A stretch of 64,000 nucleotides of DNA from Comamonadaceae bacterium (GTDB taxonomy: Bacteria; Pseudomonadota; Gammaproteobacteria; Burkholderiales; Burkholderiaceae_C): assembly GCA_013297875.1 (NCBI GenBank), contig JAAFIW010000003.1:62001-126000 (forward strand), read 5' to 3'. Below are positions 50,305 through 59,493 of this stretch, piece after piece; positions within the stretch are counted from its first letter, which is position 1; every line of letters begins with the position of its first letter. Below the pieces are notes generated by a model, which saw only the letters and a list, made by a program, of their open reading frames with translations, was not told where the DNA came from and ran no database searches. The translations under genes were made by a program, and so were the position numbers.

Positions 50305-50586
50305 TCAGTTCGCAGGATCGATGTTGGCCTTTTCTCCGTCTTTCTCGCTGTCCAGCCACAAAACAAAGCAGCTACAAGCCGCGCTGACCAGCCAGAAACA
50401 GAAAAACGCCACCGAATACACCCCCTGGCGCGAGGGCTGCGATGCCTGGCCAAACCAGTGAACATCACCAGGGTCAACCATGGAAAAAACCAGTGCCTCC
50501 AGAAGGCAAGCGGCCAGAAATGCAGGCCATAGAACCAGTACGGTACGCCGGGCATTGCCGGGTTCTTTCGGCTCAAGGTTTGGCAT
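50305..50586 (-). CDS. Small membrane protein in the cco cluster (93 aa)
   Basis: A 93-residue protein with two hydrophobic segments ('VLVLWPAFLAACLLEALVFSMVD', 'YSVAFFCFWLVSAACSCFVLW', both in part) and a charged C-terminus. It overlaps the FixH-like gene upstream by 14 bases and ends before the SafE-like gene. Small two-helix proteins of this kind are common in betaproteobacterial cbb3 loci. No exact function known. Confidence 0.68.
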   Translation of the reverse strand: MPNLEPKEPGNARRTVLVLWPAFLAACLLEALVFSMVDPGDVHWFGQASQPSRQGVYSVAFFCFWLVSAACSCFVLWLDSEKDGEKANIDPAN

Positions 50587-50860
50587 CTGATTCGCCCCCG
50601 GTTGCACTGTGGTTACGCCCCATATTGGCCGGTTGCATAGATGGTTTTGCGGCTTGAACTTGACGGCCTATGGCGCGCCCCTCCTGGTAGGCGTTCTCCG
50701 AAACCACAGCGTCCGGCCCCTTAAGAATGTAGACCGCTGTCACTGCGCAGGCCACTACAGCAGACGCGGGTCCCGCGATCACCATCCAGACATACGGCTC
50801 CTTCCACCAGGGCCGCACGTTGGCCACTGGGATGGCACGACTATTTTGAAACTTGGTCAT
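50573..50860 (-). CDS. FixH/CcoH-like small membrane protein
   Basis: A 95-residue protein with one membrane helix after 'PWWKEPYVWMVIAGPASAVVACAVTAVYI' (in part), the pattern of FixH/CcoH proteins in Burkholderiales; the C-terminal half is polar. CcoH helps assemble cbb3 oxidase. Its position downstream of ccoG fits. It is shorter than alphaproteobacterial FixH, so the call rests on context and the W-x-E-P-x-x-W motif. Confidence 0.7.
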   Translation of the reverse strand: MTKFQNSRAIPVANVRPWWKEPYVWMVIAGPASAVVACAVTAVYILKGPDAVVSENAYQEGRAIGRQVQAAKPSMQPANMGRNHSATGGESDAKP

Positions 50861-50872
50861 GGGCTTCCTTTC

Positions 50873-51112
50873 AACCTAGAAACAGCAGTTGGACGCGCCC
50901 GAGTGGGTCGCCATGGGGTGGGCTGGCAAGGCGCGACAACGACGCAGGCTCTTGCCTGCTAGGCGGAGCAACGCGGCCAGCGCGCGCCAGGGTGGCTCAA
51001 TCGGGTGCGTAGCGTTCTCACCTGGTTGGTGAGCTCGCGCAACGCTACAAGTGTTTGATTTCATTGGTGAAAATTACCGGGAGGAGCGGTCAACTGCTGT
51101 TTCTAGGTTCAA
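50873..51112. mobile_element. MITE-like element between ccoG and fixH-like genes
   Basis: AACCTAGAAACAGCAGTTG near 50874 recurs as its exact complement ending near 51111, giving 19-bp terminal inverted repeats around ~200 bp of non-coding sequence. Inside is a second fold (GTAGCGTT...AACGCTAC enclosing TCACC/GGTGA). No transposase frame is present, so it would be a non-autonomous element. Flanking direct repeats are not obvious. Confidence 0.65.
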
Positions 51113-51115
51113 CGA

Positions 51116-52573
51116 CTAACGTGGAACCAGAAACACAGACTTCTCAACCACCTCATCACGCGGTGCATCCTGTGTCGATATCACGAAAGTGATGGGGTGG
51201 GAACCTGCGGTGGCAGCGTTGGGTGGCGCCTGCACCCGTACCGCCACCCACCGCGCGGCGGCGGCATCCACCACCACCTGTGTGTCCGTGACGATTTGTG
51301 CACCCGGTATGCCGTTGACCGCCAGGGTGTAGCGCTGCCCGTGCTCGGTTGCATTCATGATTTGCAGGCGATAAACATTTTCAATCTGGCCCTGCCCCAC
51401 CATGCGCGCCATGGCCCCTCGGTCGCGCACCACGTCCACCCGGAATGAGTCGCGCGTCAGCAGGCTCCACAGCAAACCGGCGGTCACTATCACCAGCACA
51501 GCGGTGTACAGCAGCACCCGGGGGCGCAACACCCGTTTGAACATGGTGGCGCGCGAAAGCTGTTGGTCTATTCCGTTTTGGGTGCTGTTGCGAATCAGGC
51601 CCGGTGCGTAGTGCATTTTTTCCATCACACCGTTGCACACATCAATGCAAGCCGAGCAACTGATGCACTCGTATTGCAGGCCATTGCGAATATCGATGCC
51701 GGTCGGGCACACCTGCACGCACAAGCCACAGTCAATACAGTCGCCCAGGCCCTTGGCCTGGTATTGGGCTGGTGTGTCGCTGCGCGGTCGTGAACCACGG
51801 CCTTCGCCACGTTCGCTGTCATAGGTCACGATCAGGGTGTCACGGTCAAACATGGCGCTTTGAAAGCGCGCGTAGGGGCACATGTATTTGCAAACCTGCT
51901 CGCGCATCCAGCCTGCGTTGCCGTAGGTTGCAAAGCCGTAAAACAACACCCAGAAAAGCTCCCAGGGCCCCAGCGAAAAACTCACGACTTCTGCTGCAAG
52001 TTCTCTGATGGGCGTGAAGTAGCCGACAAAGGTGAACCCCGTCCACAAACCAATGGCTATCCAGGCCGCATGCTTGGCACCTTTGCGGGCCAGCTTGGCA
52101 ACGCCCCAGGGGGCTTTGTCGAGCCGCATGCGGGCGATGCGGTCGCCCTCGATCTTGCGTTCAACCCACATGAAAATTTCGGTGTACACCGTTTGGGGGC
52201 AGGTATAGCCGCACCACAAGCGACCCGCTATCGCCGTAAACAAAAACAGCGACAGCGCACTGATGACCAAAAGACCCGTCAGATAAATCAGATCCTGCGG
52301 ATACAAAACCAGATTGAAGATGTAAAACCGGCGTGCAGCCAGATCAAACAACATGGCCTGTCGGTCGTTCATCGACAGCCACGGCAAACCGTAAAACACC
52401 AGTTGCGTTGCCCACACCATGGCCCAGCGCCAATGGCTGAACCACCCCGTCACGCTGCGGGCATAGATCTTTTTGTCCGCCTGATACAGCGACACAACGG
52501 TAGACGAATCGTCGACCGCCAGAATCGGAATGACCCGGTGCGGCTTGATGGGGCCGGTGGCGTTCAACGACAC
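51116..52573 (-). CDS. ccoG: cbb3 oxidase accessory protein CcoG (FixG)
   Basis: A 485-residue membrane iron-sulfur protein. Several N-terminal helices precede 'WCGYTCPQTVYTEIF', and two [4Fe-4S] ferredoxin motifs follow (CIDCGLCVQVCPTGID and CISCSACIDVCNGVM), as expected for CcoG, which reduces copper for cbb3 assembly. The C-terminal ~110 residues form an Ig-like periplasmic domain (IG_C of CcoG). The start is 52573; it follows ccoP after 42 bases. Confidence 0.93.
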   Translation of the reverse strand: MSLNATGPIKPHRVIPILAVDDSSTVVSLYQADKKIYARSVTGWFSHWRWAMVWATQLVFYGLPWLSMNDRQAMLFDLAARRFYIFNLVLYPQDLIYLTGLLVISALSLFLFTAIAGRLWCGYTCPQTVYTEIFMWVERKIEGDRIARMRLDKAPWGVAKLARKGAKHAAWIAIGLWTGFTFVGYFTPIRELAAEVVSFSLGPWELFWVLFYGFATYGNAGWMREQVCKYMCPYARFQSAMFDRDTLIVTYDSERGEGRGSRPRSDTPAQYQAKGLGDCIDCGLCVQVCPTGIDIRNGLQYECISCSACIDVCNGVMEKMHYAPGLIRNSTQNGIDQQLSRATMFKRVLRPRVLLYTAVLVIVTAGLLWSLLTRDSFRVDVVRDRGAMARMVGQGQIENVYRLQIMNATEHGQRYTLAVNGIPGAQIVTDTQVVVDAAAARWVAVRVQAPPNAATAGSHPITFVISTQDAPRDEVVEKSVFLVPR

Positions 52574-52615
52574 GTGGCAGGTCTCTGTTGTTGAATGAAT
52601 GGCACTGGAGACAAG

Positions 52616-53578
52616 CTACGGTTTCGTGGTGGCTGTGCCTGTGGCCGCAGGGGCCGCGAAGCTGTTTTTCGATAGATTCAACACATAGGCAGCCACCACC
52701 TGAATCTGCTGCGCACTGAGCTTGGGTGCCTGGGCTGGCATGACATTGGTTTTGCCGCTTTTAATCATGCTGACAATGGCCGCCTCGCCCCAACCGTGCA
52801 GCCAGTACTGGTCTGTCAGATTCGGGGCACCCAAAGCCTTGTTGCCTTTGCCGTCTACACCGTGGCAGGCGGCGCAGGCAGCAAACAGCTTTTTGCCGCT
52901 GAAGGCTTTGATCTCGTTGTGGGGGCTTGCCGACAAGGACAACACGTAGTGAGCAAGCTCGCTCAGCTCGGCCTCCCCGCCAACGGCAGCGGCCAGGGGC
53001 GGCATCATGCCGGTGCGGCCATTCGTCACGGTTTGCACGATGTGCGCTGCGCTGCGCTCGCCCAGCCACGCCGCGTTGGCATTGGTCAAATTGGGAAAGC
53101 CCTTGCTGCCCGCTCCGTCTGAGGCGTGGCACTGCGCGCAGTTGTTTATGAACAACCGCTCGCCCACGGCCAATGCGCGTGGGTCTTGGGCAAGCGTTTC
53201 AACGCTCTGCGTGGAAAACGCCGCATAAAGCGGCGCGACATCGCTTTGAAGCTGCGTCACATCCTGCTTGTGCTCGCCTTCGGTGGTCCAGTTCAGCACG
53301 CCCTTGAAGCTACCCAACCCCGGAAAAATCACCAGATAGGCCAGCGAGAACACGACGGTGATGATGAACAGCCACATCCACCAACGAGGCAGTGGGTTGT
53401 TGTATTCGCGCAGGTCGCCGTCCCACACATGGCCGGTGGTGTTGTCGTCTGGCTGGCCCGGGTGCGCCGTCACCGTGGCCTTGCCCGCGACCCACAGCAA
53501 GAGCGCGCAGGCCAGGATGGATAGCAGGCTGATGACGCCCACATACCAAGACCAAAAACCGTTTGTGAAGTCACTCAT
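52616..53578 (-). CDS. ccoP: cbb3 cytochrome c oxidase subunit CcoP
   Basis: A 320-residue diheme cytochrome. Two N-terminal membrane segments ('VGVISLLSILACALLLWVAG' and 'WWMWLFIITVVFSLAYLVIF') precede two CxxCH sites (CAQCHASDG and CAACHGVDG). 'VWDGDLREYNNPLPRWW' between the helices is the usual CcoP signature. The protein feeds electrons from periplasmic cytochromes into CcoO/CcoN. Normal length. Confidence 0.95.
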   Translation of the reverse strand: MSDFTNGFWSWYVGVISLLSILACALLLWVAGKATVTAHPGQPDDNTTGHVWDGDLREYNNPLPRWWMWLFIITVVFSLAYLVIFPGLGSFKGVLNWTTEGEHKQDVTQLQSDVAPLYAAFSTQSVETLAQDPRALAVGERLFINNCAQCHASDGAGSKGFPNLTNANAAWLGERSAAHIVQTVTNGRTGMMPPLAAAVGGEAELSELAHYVLSLSASPHNEIKAFSGKKLFAACAACHGVDGKGNKALGAPNLTDQYWLHGWGEAAIVSMIKSGKTNVMPAQAPKLSAQQIQVVAAYVLNLSKNSFAAPAATGTATTKP

Positions 53579-53593
53579 GTCGCTTACCTGCTG

Positions 53594-53734
53594 TTATTGC
53601 TCAGAGCGAAACGGCAACTGCGCCGCTTCATCAAACTGCGCCTTGCGCGAGGGCCGGTAGGCCCACACCAGAATCGAGATAAACCCGGCAAACGCAGCCA
53701 CCGTGACCAGGGTGCGCAACAGATTGATGTCCAT
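53594..53734 (-). CDS. ccoQ: cbb3 oxidase small subunit CcoQ
   Basis: A 46-residue protein with one membrane helix ('LVTVAAFAGFISILVWAYRPSRKAQFDEAA', in part; the W-A-Y/W-x-P/RK-x-x-F pattern is typical). It stabilises the cbb3 complex. The start is ATG at 53734, between ccoO and ccoP. Confidence 0.9.
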   Translation of the reverse strand: MDINLLRTLVTVAAFAGFISILVWAYRPSRKAQFDEAAQLPFRSEQ

Positions 53735-53747
53735 GTGATAAGTCCTC

Positions 53748-54353
53748 TTACTTGAGTGCAAGGCCCAAACCTTGCAGATAGGCCACCATGGCGTCCATCT
53801 CGGTCTTGCCTTTGAGTTCGCCAGGGGCACCCGCAATTTCTGCGTCGGTATAAGGCACACCCACAGCACGCAAGGCGCGCATGTGCCGCTGGATGGAGTC
53901 GGCATCGGCCGGTGTTTTTTCAAGCCACGGATAGGCCGGCATGATGGATTCGGGCACCAGATCACGCGGGTTGATTAAATGCAGGCGCTGCCACTCGTCG
54001 CTGTATTTGCCACCCACGCGGTGCAAGTCGGGGCCAGTGCGCTTGCTGCCCCATTGAAACGGGTGGTCGTAAACAAACTCGCCTGCCACCGAGTAGTGGC
54101 CATAGCGCAGCGTTTCAGCCACCAGCGGGCGAATCATCTGTGAATGGCAGTTGTAGCAACCCTCACGCACATAAATGTCGCGGCCCACAATTTTCAAAGG
54201 CGAGTCCGGAACAATGCCTTTGATGGGTTGCGTGGTGGATTTTTGAAAAAACAGCGGAACAATTTCGACCAGCCCGCCAATCGCCAGGACGATCAGAACC
54301 AACACAATCATCAAGGTGTTGTTGGTTTCAACTTTTTCGTGTGAGAACGACAT
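53748..54353 (-). CDS. ccoO: cbb3 cytochrome c oxidase subunit CcoO
   Basis: A 201-residue membrane-anchored monohaem cytochrome. An N-terminal helix ('[23 protein letters not shown]', in part) is followed by the CxxCH site ([14 protein letters not shown]) and '[17 protein letters not shown]', all standard for CcoO/FixO. It follows ccoN after 9 bases in the order N-O-Q-P. Confidence 0.96.
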   Translation of the reverse strand: MSFSHEKVETNNTLMIVLVLIVLAIGGLVEIVPLFFQKSTTQPIKGIVPDSPLKIVGRDIYVREGCYNCHSQMIRPLVAETLRYGHYSVAGEFVYDHPFQWGSKRTGPDLHRVGGKYSDEWQRLHLINPRDLVPESIMPAYPWLEKTPADADSIQRHMRALRAVGVPYTDAEIAGAPGELKGKTEMDAMVAYLQGLGLALK

Positions 54354-54362
54354 ATAACTCTT

Positions 54363-55841
54363 TCAGGCGTGGGCTGACGCAGCCGGAATGGTGGTTTCGG
54401 TGGGCTTGCCGGCCATGGCGGTCATCGCCACATTCCAGGCCATTAACACCATGCCACTCAGGTACAAAATGCCGCCAAAAAATCGCACGATGTAGAAAGG
54501 CAGCGTGGCTTTCACGCTCTCGACAAAGGTGTAGGTCAGCGAGCCGTCGGGGTTGATGGCGCGCCACATCAGGCCCTGCATCACACCTGCAATCCACATC
54601 GCGGCGATGTAGAGCACGATGCCCATGGTGGCAATCCAGAAGTGAACCTCGATGGCCGTGGTGCTGTGCATTTGGGTCTGGCCAAACATGCGCGGCGCCA
54701 GGTAATACAGCGCCCCCATTGAAATAAAGCCCACCCAGCCCAGGGTGCCGCCATGCACGTGGGCAATGCCCCAGTCGGTGTAATGCGAGAGCGCGTTGAC
54801 GGTCTTGATCGACATCATCGGGCCCTCAAAGGTGGCGATGCCGTAGAACGACAACGCGACGATCATGAAGCGCAAGATCGGGTCTTCGCGCAGCTTGTGC
54901 CAGGCACCCGACAAGGTCATTACCCCGTTGATCATGCCGCCCCAGCTGGGTGCCAAAAGGATCAGAGAAAACACCATGCCGATGGACTGCGTCCAGTCGG
55001 GCAGCGCGGTGTAGTGCAAGTGGTGGGGGCCCGCCCACATGTAGGTAAAGATCAGCGCCCAGAAGTGGACGATGGACAGGCGATACGAATACACCGGGCG
55101 CTGCGCCTGCTTGGGAATGAAGTAGTAAACAATTCCCAGAAAACCCGCCGTCAGAAAGAACCCCACGGCGTTGTGCCCGTACCACCACTGCACCATCGCG
55201 TCCTGCACGCCGGCGTAGGCCGAATACGACTTCATCCAGCCCGCAGGCACCACGGCTGCGTTGACGATGTGCAGCATGGCCACGGCGATGATGAAGGCAC
55301 CATAAAACCAGTTGGCCACATAGATATGCCTGACCTTGCGAATGCCGATGGTGCCAAAAAAGACAATGGCATAGGCCACCCAGGTCAACGCGATCAATAT
55401 GGCAATCGGCCACTCCAGTTCTGCGTATTCCTTGCCACGGGTAAAGCCCATGGGCAGCGAGATGGCCGCCGCCACGATCACCGCTTGCCAGCCCCAGAAA
55501 TGAAACGCCGCCAGCTTGTCTGAAATGATGCGCACCTGGCAAGTTCGCTGCACCACGTAATAGCTGGTGGCAAACAGGGCACAGCCGCCAAAGGCAAAGA
55601 TGGCCGCATTGGTGTGCAGCGGGCGAAGCCGTCCAAACGACAGCCAGGCAATGCCAAAGTTCAGTTCGGGCCAGGCCATCTGCGCCGCAATAAACACACC
55701 CACCAGCATGCTCACCACGCCCCAGACCACGGCCATCACGGTGAACTGGCGCACGATCTTGTCGTTGTAGGTGCTGGCGTGTGATGCGGCCCAGCGCACT
55801 GTGGGAAGTTGGATCTGCGGGGTCGAAAGTACTGCACTCAT
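54363..55841 (-). CDS. ccoN: cbb3 cytochrome c oxidase catalytic subunit CcoN
   Basis: A 492-residue haem-copper oxidase subunit I of the C family, with about 12 membrane helices. '[15 protein letters not shown]' gives the low-spin haem His, '[23 protein letters not shown]' the Cu(B) His and the cross-linked Tyr region, and '[14 protein letters not shown]' the haem ligands. It reduces oxygen at low tension. An Fnr-type box lies 66 bases upstream of the start. Confidence 0.97.
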   Translation of the reverse strand: MSAVLSTPQIQLPTVRWAASHASTYNDKIVRQFTVMAVVWGVVSMLVGVFIAAQMAWPELNFGIAWLSFGRLRPLHTNAAIFAFGGCALFATSYYVVQRTCQVRIISDKLAAFHFWGWQAVIVAAAISLPMGFTRGKEYAELEWPIAILIALTWVAYAIVFFGTIGIRKVRHIYVANWFYGAFIIAVAMLHIVNAAVVPAGWMKSYSAYAGVQDAMVQWWYGHNAVGFFLTAGFLGIVYYFIPKQAQRPVYSYRLSIVHFWALIFTYMWAGPHHLHYTALPDWTQSIGMVFSLILLAPSWGGMINGVMTLSGAWHKLREDPILRFMIVALSFYGIATFEGPMMSIKTVNALSHYTDWGIAHVHGGTLGWVGFISMGALYYLAPRMFGQTQMHSTTAIEVHFWIATMGIVLYIAAMWIAGVMQGLMWRAINPDGSLTYTFVESVKATLPFYIVRFFGGILYLSGMVLMAWNVAMTAMAGKPTETTIPAASAHA

Positions 55842-55906
55842 TCAGAAGCCCTCTGCATTGTTTTCTACGCTGGGGACTAGTGTGCTGACCGCATGGCACG
55901 CTGCTA

Positions 55907-55920
55907 TTGATGTAGATCAA
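55907..55920 (-). promoter_or_regulatory. Fnr/Anr box upstream of ccoN
   Basis: TTGAT-gtag-ATCAA matches the Fnr/Anr consensus TTGAT-N4-ATCAA exactly. It overlaps the end of ccoS and lies 66 bases before the ccoN start, so ccoNOQP probably has its own oxygen-responsive promoter. Confidence 0.9.
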
Positions 55921-56096
55921 GCAGATGCGTCAGATACAGGCTTGGCGTTATTTTTCTCAGCGTCATCCTGAAAAATGCGCTGCCCTTCCTGCTCCATGTC
56001 TTCAAACTGCCCGGACCAGACAGCCCACGCCAACACGCCCATCACAGCCAGTGCCAGCAAAACAGACAGGGGAACGAGCAGAAACAAGACATCCAT
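55917..56096 (-). CDS. ccoS: cbb3 oxidase assembly protein CcoS
   Basis: A 59-residue protein with one N-terminal membrane helix ('VLFLLVPLSVLLALAVMGVLAWAV', in part) followed by the 'SGQFEDMEQEGQRIF' stretch characteristic of CcoS. It is needed to load cofactors into cbb3 oxidase. Its start overlaps the ccoI stop by one base. Confidence 0.92.
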   Translation of the reverse strand: MDVLFLLVPLSVLLALAVMGVLAWAVWSGQFEDMEQEGQRIFQDDAEKNNAKPVSDASA

Positions 56097-58429
56097 CAGC
56101 GGCCAACTTTGAATTGCGCCAGACGCGCGGCATTGGCCACCACAGCCAACGAACTGAGCGCCATGCCCAGCCCGGCAAGCCAGGCGGGCAGGTACCCAGC
56201 CAGCGCCAGGGGCACGCAGGTCAGGTTGTAGGCCGCCGCCCACCACAGGTTTTGGCGCACCACATGCAGCGTGCGCCGTGCATGGGCCAGCATCTCAGGC
56301 AACACCCACAATTGCGCGCCCGGCACCACAAAGTCGGCGCGCGCCTGGGCCAGCGGAACCGCCAGGCCCATGGCCACAGACACATGAGCGGCAGCGAGCA
56401 CTGGGCCATCGTTCAGGCCATCGCCCACCATCAGCACCTTGCGGCCCTGTTGTTGTAAGGCCTGCATCAAGGCCAGCTTGCTGTGCGGCGTGCAGTCACC
56501 CTGTACCTTGCTGGGGTCTATACCCAGTCGGTTGGCAAGCTGCTGAGCAGAAGCGGTTCTGTCGCCTGAAAACACGTGCAGCTCAAAGCCTTTGTTGCGC
56601 AGCGCAGCCACCGCTTGAAACGCATCCGCGCGCACCGTCTCGATGAACTCGAACCGGGCTATCCAGCCCAGCTCGTCAGCCAGCCAGACCTGCATGGCAT
56701 CTGACGCAACAGCTTGCACATGGCAGAAACGCGCCGTGCCCAGGCGCAAGCGCCCACGCAAACCGTTTGGCCCGACACCTGCCAGCTGTCCCTCAAGCCC
56801 CTGCCCTGCAAGCTCTTTCACCTGAGTCACTTCAAACCGACTTGACGCGCCCGATTCCTGGGCGGCCACAAGCAGCGCACGCGACACCGGGTGCAGTGAA
56901 TGCAGCGCCAGACTTGAAGCCAGTTGCAAAGCCTGCGCACGCGTGATGCCCTCGCGCACGTACGCATCACGCAAGACCATGGAAGCCTCGGTCAGGGTGC
57001 CGGTCTTGTCAAACACCACAGTGTCAATCTCTGCCAGCGACTCGATCGCCTGCAGGTGCCGCACCAGCACGCCATGGCGCGCCAGCAGCCCGGCAGACGT
57101 GAGCATGGCCGTGGGTGTGGCCAGCGACAGCGCACATGGGCAGGTCACCACCAGCACCGCCACCGCAGCCATCAGTGCACGCGAGGGGTCGGTGTTCCAC
57201 CAGAAGGCGGCAGCACCGGCCGCCGCCAGCAACACAAACATCAAGAAGGGCTTGGCCACCTTGTCTGCCAGCAGCGCCAGGCGCGGCTTGTCAACCGACG
57301 CGCGCTGCATCAAGGCGACGATTTGCGCGTAGCGTGTATTGGTACCTGTTTTGTCTACACGCACCTGCACGGCATTGGCCAGGTTGTAGCTGCCGGCAAT
57401 CACCGATGCGCCAAGGGGCCGCGTCACGGGGCGCGACTCACCGGTCAGCAGCGCTTCATCGGCCAGCGTCTCGCCCGCCACGATGGTGCCGTCAGCCGCA
57501 AACGCCTCGCCCGGCATCACGCGAATCACATCGCCCACGCGCAAGCGCCGGGCGGCCACGCGCTCAAAACCCCCGCTTGCCGTTTGCCGCGCCACACTGG
57601 CCTGCAAGCGCTGCATCAGCACGCCCAGCGAACCCGCGGTGCGGCTGCGCAAGCGCTGCTCCAGAAAGCGCCCCGAGAGCAGGAAAAACACAAACATCGT
57701 GAGCGAGTCAAAGTAAACCTCGCGCCCCCACCAGCCTGTTGGCTCAAATGTGGCTGCGGTGCTCACCGCAAAGGTCACGGCAATGCCGAGAGCCACCGGC
57801 AAATCCATGCTGATGCTGCGCGCGCGCAAGTCCCGAAAGGCGCTGCTAAAAAACGGCTGGCTGGAAAAAATCACCACGGGCAGGCACAGCACCCAAGACG
57901 CCCAGCGCAGCAGCTTTTCAATGTCGGGTGTGATGTCGCCCGGCTGCGAAAAGTAAGCCGGGGCCGCATACATCATCACCTGCATCATGCAAAACCCGGC
58001 CACCAGCCAGCGCCACAGCACCAAGCGCTCTTGCTGGCGACTGTCGCCCGTCTCAAACGCATCAGACGCCGGCACCAGCTGGTAGCCCAAGGCCAGCGGT
58101 GCAGCCATCCACACCGAGGGGCGGGTCAGCGCCGATGACCAGGTGATGCTGGCGCGCCCGCTCGCAGCGCTCACGCGCACGGCCTCAACGCCCTTGACGC
58201 TAAGAAGCGCCCGCTCCAGCGCCAACGCACAAGCGGCGCAATGCATGCCGCGCACCAACACCTGCGATTCCCACAGATTGGTGGCGTCAACACCTCGGCT
58301 AAAAGCTGCCCAGTCTTCCGGGTTGTCAAATACCTCCAGATGCTGCGAGTCCAACCCGTCCGACGGGTCGATGGGCCCCATGCCATTGGCCCCAAAGGCA
58401 GGTGGAGGCAAACGGGCAGCAGCATGCAT
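56096..58429 (-). CDS. ccoI: Copper-translocating P-type ATPase CcoI
   Basis: A 777-residue P1B-type ATPase. It has an N-terminal metal-binding domain (GMHCAACALALERAL), eight membrane segments with the CPC motif (VVTCPCALSLATP), the phosphorylation site (FDKTGTLTE), 'HSLHPVSRALL' (the HP locus of the nucleotide domain) and 'GDGLNDGPVLAAA'. CcoI supplies copper for cbb3 oxidase. It heads the cluster (ccoI-S-N-O-Q-P-G), with an Fnr box upstream. Confidence 0.95.
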   Translation of the reverse strand: MHAAARLPPPAFGANGMGPIDPSDGLDSQHLEVFDNPEDWAAFSRGVDATNLWESQVLVRGMHCAACALALERALLSVKGVEAVRVSAASGRASITWSSALTRPSVWMAAPLALGYQLVPASDAFETGDSRQQERLVLWRWLVAGFCMMQVMMYAAPAYFSQPGDITPDIEKLLRWASWVLCLPVVIFSSQPFFSSAFRDLRARSISMDLPVALGIAVTFAVSTAATFEPTGWWGREVYFDSLTMFVFFLLSGRFLEQRLRSRTAGSLGVLMQRLQASVARQTASGGFERVAARRLRVGDVIRVMPGEAFAADGTIVAGETLADEALLTGESRPVTRPLGASVIAGSYNLANAVQVRVDKTGTNTRYAQIVALMQRASVDKPRLALLADKVAKPFLMFVLLAAAGAAAFWWNTDPSRALMAAVAVLVVTCPCALSLATPTAMLTSAGLLARHGVLVRHLQAIESLAEIDTVVFDKTGTLTEASMVLRDAYVREGITRAQALQLASSLALHSLHPVSRALLVAAQESGASSRFEVTQVKELAGQGLEGQLAGVGPNGLRGRLRLGTARFCHVQAVASDAMQVWLADELGWIARFEFIETVRADAFQAVAALRNKGFELHVFSGDRTASAQQLANRLGIDPSKVQGDCTPHSKLALMQALQQQGRKVLMVGDGLNDGPVLAAAHVSVAMGLAVPLAQARADFVVPGAQLWVLPEMLAHARRTLHVVRQNLWWAAAYNLTCVPLALAGYLPAWLAGLGMALSSLAVVANAARLAQFKVGR

Positions 58430-58463
58430 GGCGCAAGGCTAGCGTCGGCAGGTAGACCGGCTA

Positions 58464-58477
58464 TTGACATAGATCAA
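58464..58477 (-). promoter_or_regulatory. Fnr/Anr box upstream of ccoI
   Basis: TTGAC-atag-ATCAA differs from the perfect Fnr consensus at one base. It is 35 bases upstream of the ccoI start on the minus strand, suiting anaerobic or microaerobic activation. Confidence 0.82.
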
Positions 58478-58536
58478 TCGTGTGAGGCCTGGGTTGGGCA
58501 CTCGTGTGGTTACCAGGCCGCCCTGTTTCTTTTCGT

Positions 58537-58601
58537 TTGATGCCAAATCGGCCACCAGCCCATATATTTACTGCTCAAGCAGCTATTAAATAAATAGCAT
58601 T
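58537..58601 (+). repeat. Dispersed hairpin repeat, copy 14 (longest form)
   Basis: Full-length type copy: GATGCCAAATCGGCCACC, then AGCCCATATATTTACTGCTC, AAGCAGCTATTAAATAAATAGCA read in sections. CTGC-TCAA-GCAG and GCTATT-aaata-AATAGC form two consecutive hairpins. Confidence 0.9.
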
Positions 58602-58673
58602 TGAAACCGCCAACGGACTTTCCCGGTCAGCGCACCAGTCCCACGATGCGTGTCGGCGTGAAAACGGTTTGAC

Positions 58674-58687
58674 TTGCGCTAGGTCAA
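58674..58687 (+). promoter_or_regulatory. Fnr-like box upstream of the TraR/DksA-like gene
   Basis: TTGCG-ctag-GTCAA, the 14-base layout of an Fnr/Dnr box with a weak left half. It is 55 bases before the next start. Near-identical boxes occur at 60390 and 61403. Confidence 0.6.
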
Positions 58688-58741
58688 AGCCCCGCGCACC
58701 TGCGCTGCCCAGAATTGGCCTCTCGTTCAATGAGGCTCCCC

Positions 58742-59116
58742 ATGCAAACTTACGACCAAAGTCAGGCGATCCGATTCACGCAGTTGTTGGGCCAAAGAGA
58801 GGCCGAACTGCGGGCCACCTTGCGCACCAACGAAGACTGGCCTGACCGCATCGGCGAGCCAGAAGCCAGAGAGGTTTCCGATTTCAAAGACCTGGCGGCA
58901 CGACGCGGTCAGGCCACGCTGGACGACGCACAAGCTGAGCATGTGGCCTTTGAACTGGAGCAGGTACTCGCTGCGCAATACCGCCTGCATGACGGCAGCT
59001 ACGGGCGTTGCCAGCGGTGTGGCGAAGAGATTGATGTGCGTCGTCTGGTGGCCATGCCTGCAACGCCCTATTGCACGGCCTGCCAGGCGATTCAGGAGCA
59101 CAAACGGCCGTTGTAG
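58742..59116 (+). CDS. TraR/DksA-family C4 zinc-finger protein
   Basis: A 124-residue protein of the DksA/TraR family: a long N-terminal coiled-coil region ('FTQLLGQREAELRATLRTNEDW', in part) and a C-terminal zinc finger (CQRCGEEIDVRRL...PYCTACQAIQE). It lacks the long DksA coiled-coil tip Asp pair pattern, so it is a DksA-like regulator rather than DksA itself. The Fnr-like box upstream suggests low-oxygen control. The start is ATG at 58742. Confidence 0.83.
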   Translation: MQTYDQSQAIRFTQLLGQREAELRATLRTNEDWPDRIGEPEAREVSDFKDLAARRGQATLDDAQAEHVAFELEQVLAAQYRLHDGSYGRCQRCGEEIDVRRLVAMPATPYCTACQAIQEHKRPL

Positions 59117-59143
59117 GAGGCATTTATGCATGAAAACGCCTGC

Positions 59144-59188
59144 CAGCCCAAGTTAAATCTGCTCAAGCAGCTATAGATTAAATAGCAA
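59144..59188 (+). repeat. Dispersed hairpin repeat, copy 15
   Basis: AGCCCAAGTTAAATCTGCTC, AAGCAGCTATAGATTAAATAGCA: a plus-oriented copy between the TraR/DksA-like and DUF2892 genes. Confidence 0.85.
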
Positions 59189-59211
59189 TTTCATCACACC
59201 AGGAGATCAAT

Positions 59212-59430
59212 ATGAGCGTCAATGAAGGCATTCTGGATCGCGCACTGCGCGTCATCATCGGGCTGGCGCTGATTGGCCTGGCCCTGACCAACACAACGGA
59301 TCTGTGGGGCTGGAGCCTTGGCATGTGGGGCTGGATCGGCATCGTCCCCCTGGCCACCGGTCTGATTGGCTGGTGCCCGGCTTACACCTTACTGGGGATC
59401 AACAGCTGCCCGATGAGCAAAAGGGTCTAA
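59212..59430 (+). CDS. DUF2892 (YgaP-type) membrane protein
   Basis: A 72-residue membrane protein of the DUF2892 family. 'NEGILDRALRVIIGLALIGLAL' (in part) and 'GWIGIVPLATGLIGWCPAYTLLGINSC' with its two conserved cysteines are typical. The two helices form a small membrane module, often fused to rhodanese domains. Function unknown; here the single domain stands alone. AGGAG lies before ATG 59212. Confidence 0.87.
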   Translation: MSVNEGILDRALRVIIGLALIGLALTNTTDLWGWSLGMWGWIGIVPLATGLIGWCPAYTLLGINSCPMSKRV

Positions 59431-59493
59431 GCGGCACCGCGATCTGCACGAGGGTCGACGACCCCGTGCACATCAAGCAAAGGAGCACTTTTC

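Larger units (their letters stand above)
58430..58741. other. Divergent regulatory gap (ccoI / TraR-DksA-like)
   Basis: 312 bases without a gene. It contains an Fnr box for ccoI (58464-58477), a long copy of the dispersed hairpin repeat (58537-58601) and an Fnr-like half-matched box for the TraR/DksA-like gene (58674-58687). Confidence 0.8.

Noticed and set aside
50873-51112. Complete insertion sequence
   Set aside because: The terminal repeats are clear, but the interior has no transposase frame.
56924-58138. 404-residue frame on the plus strand
   Set aside because: Antisense to ccoI, which has all P-type ATPase motifs.
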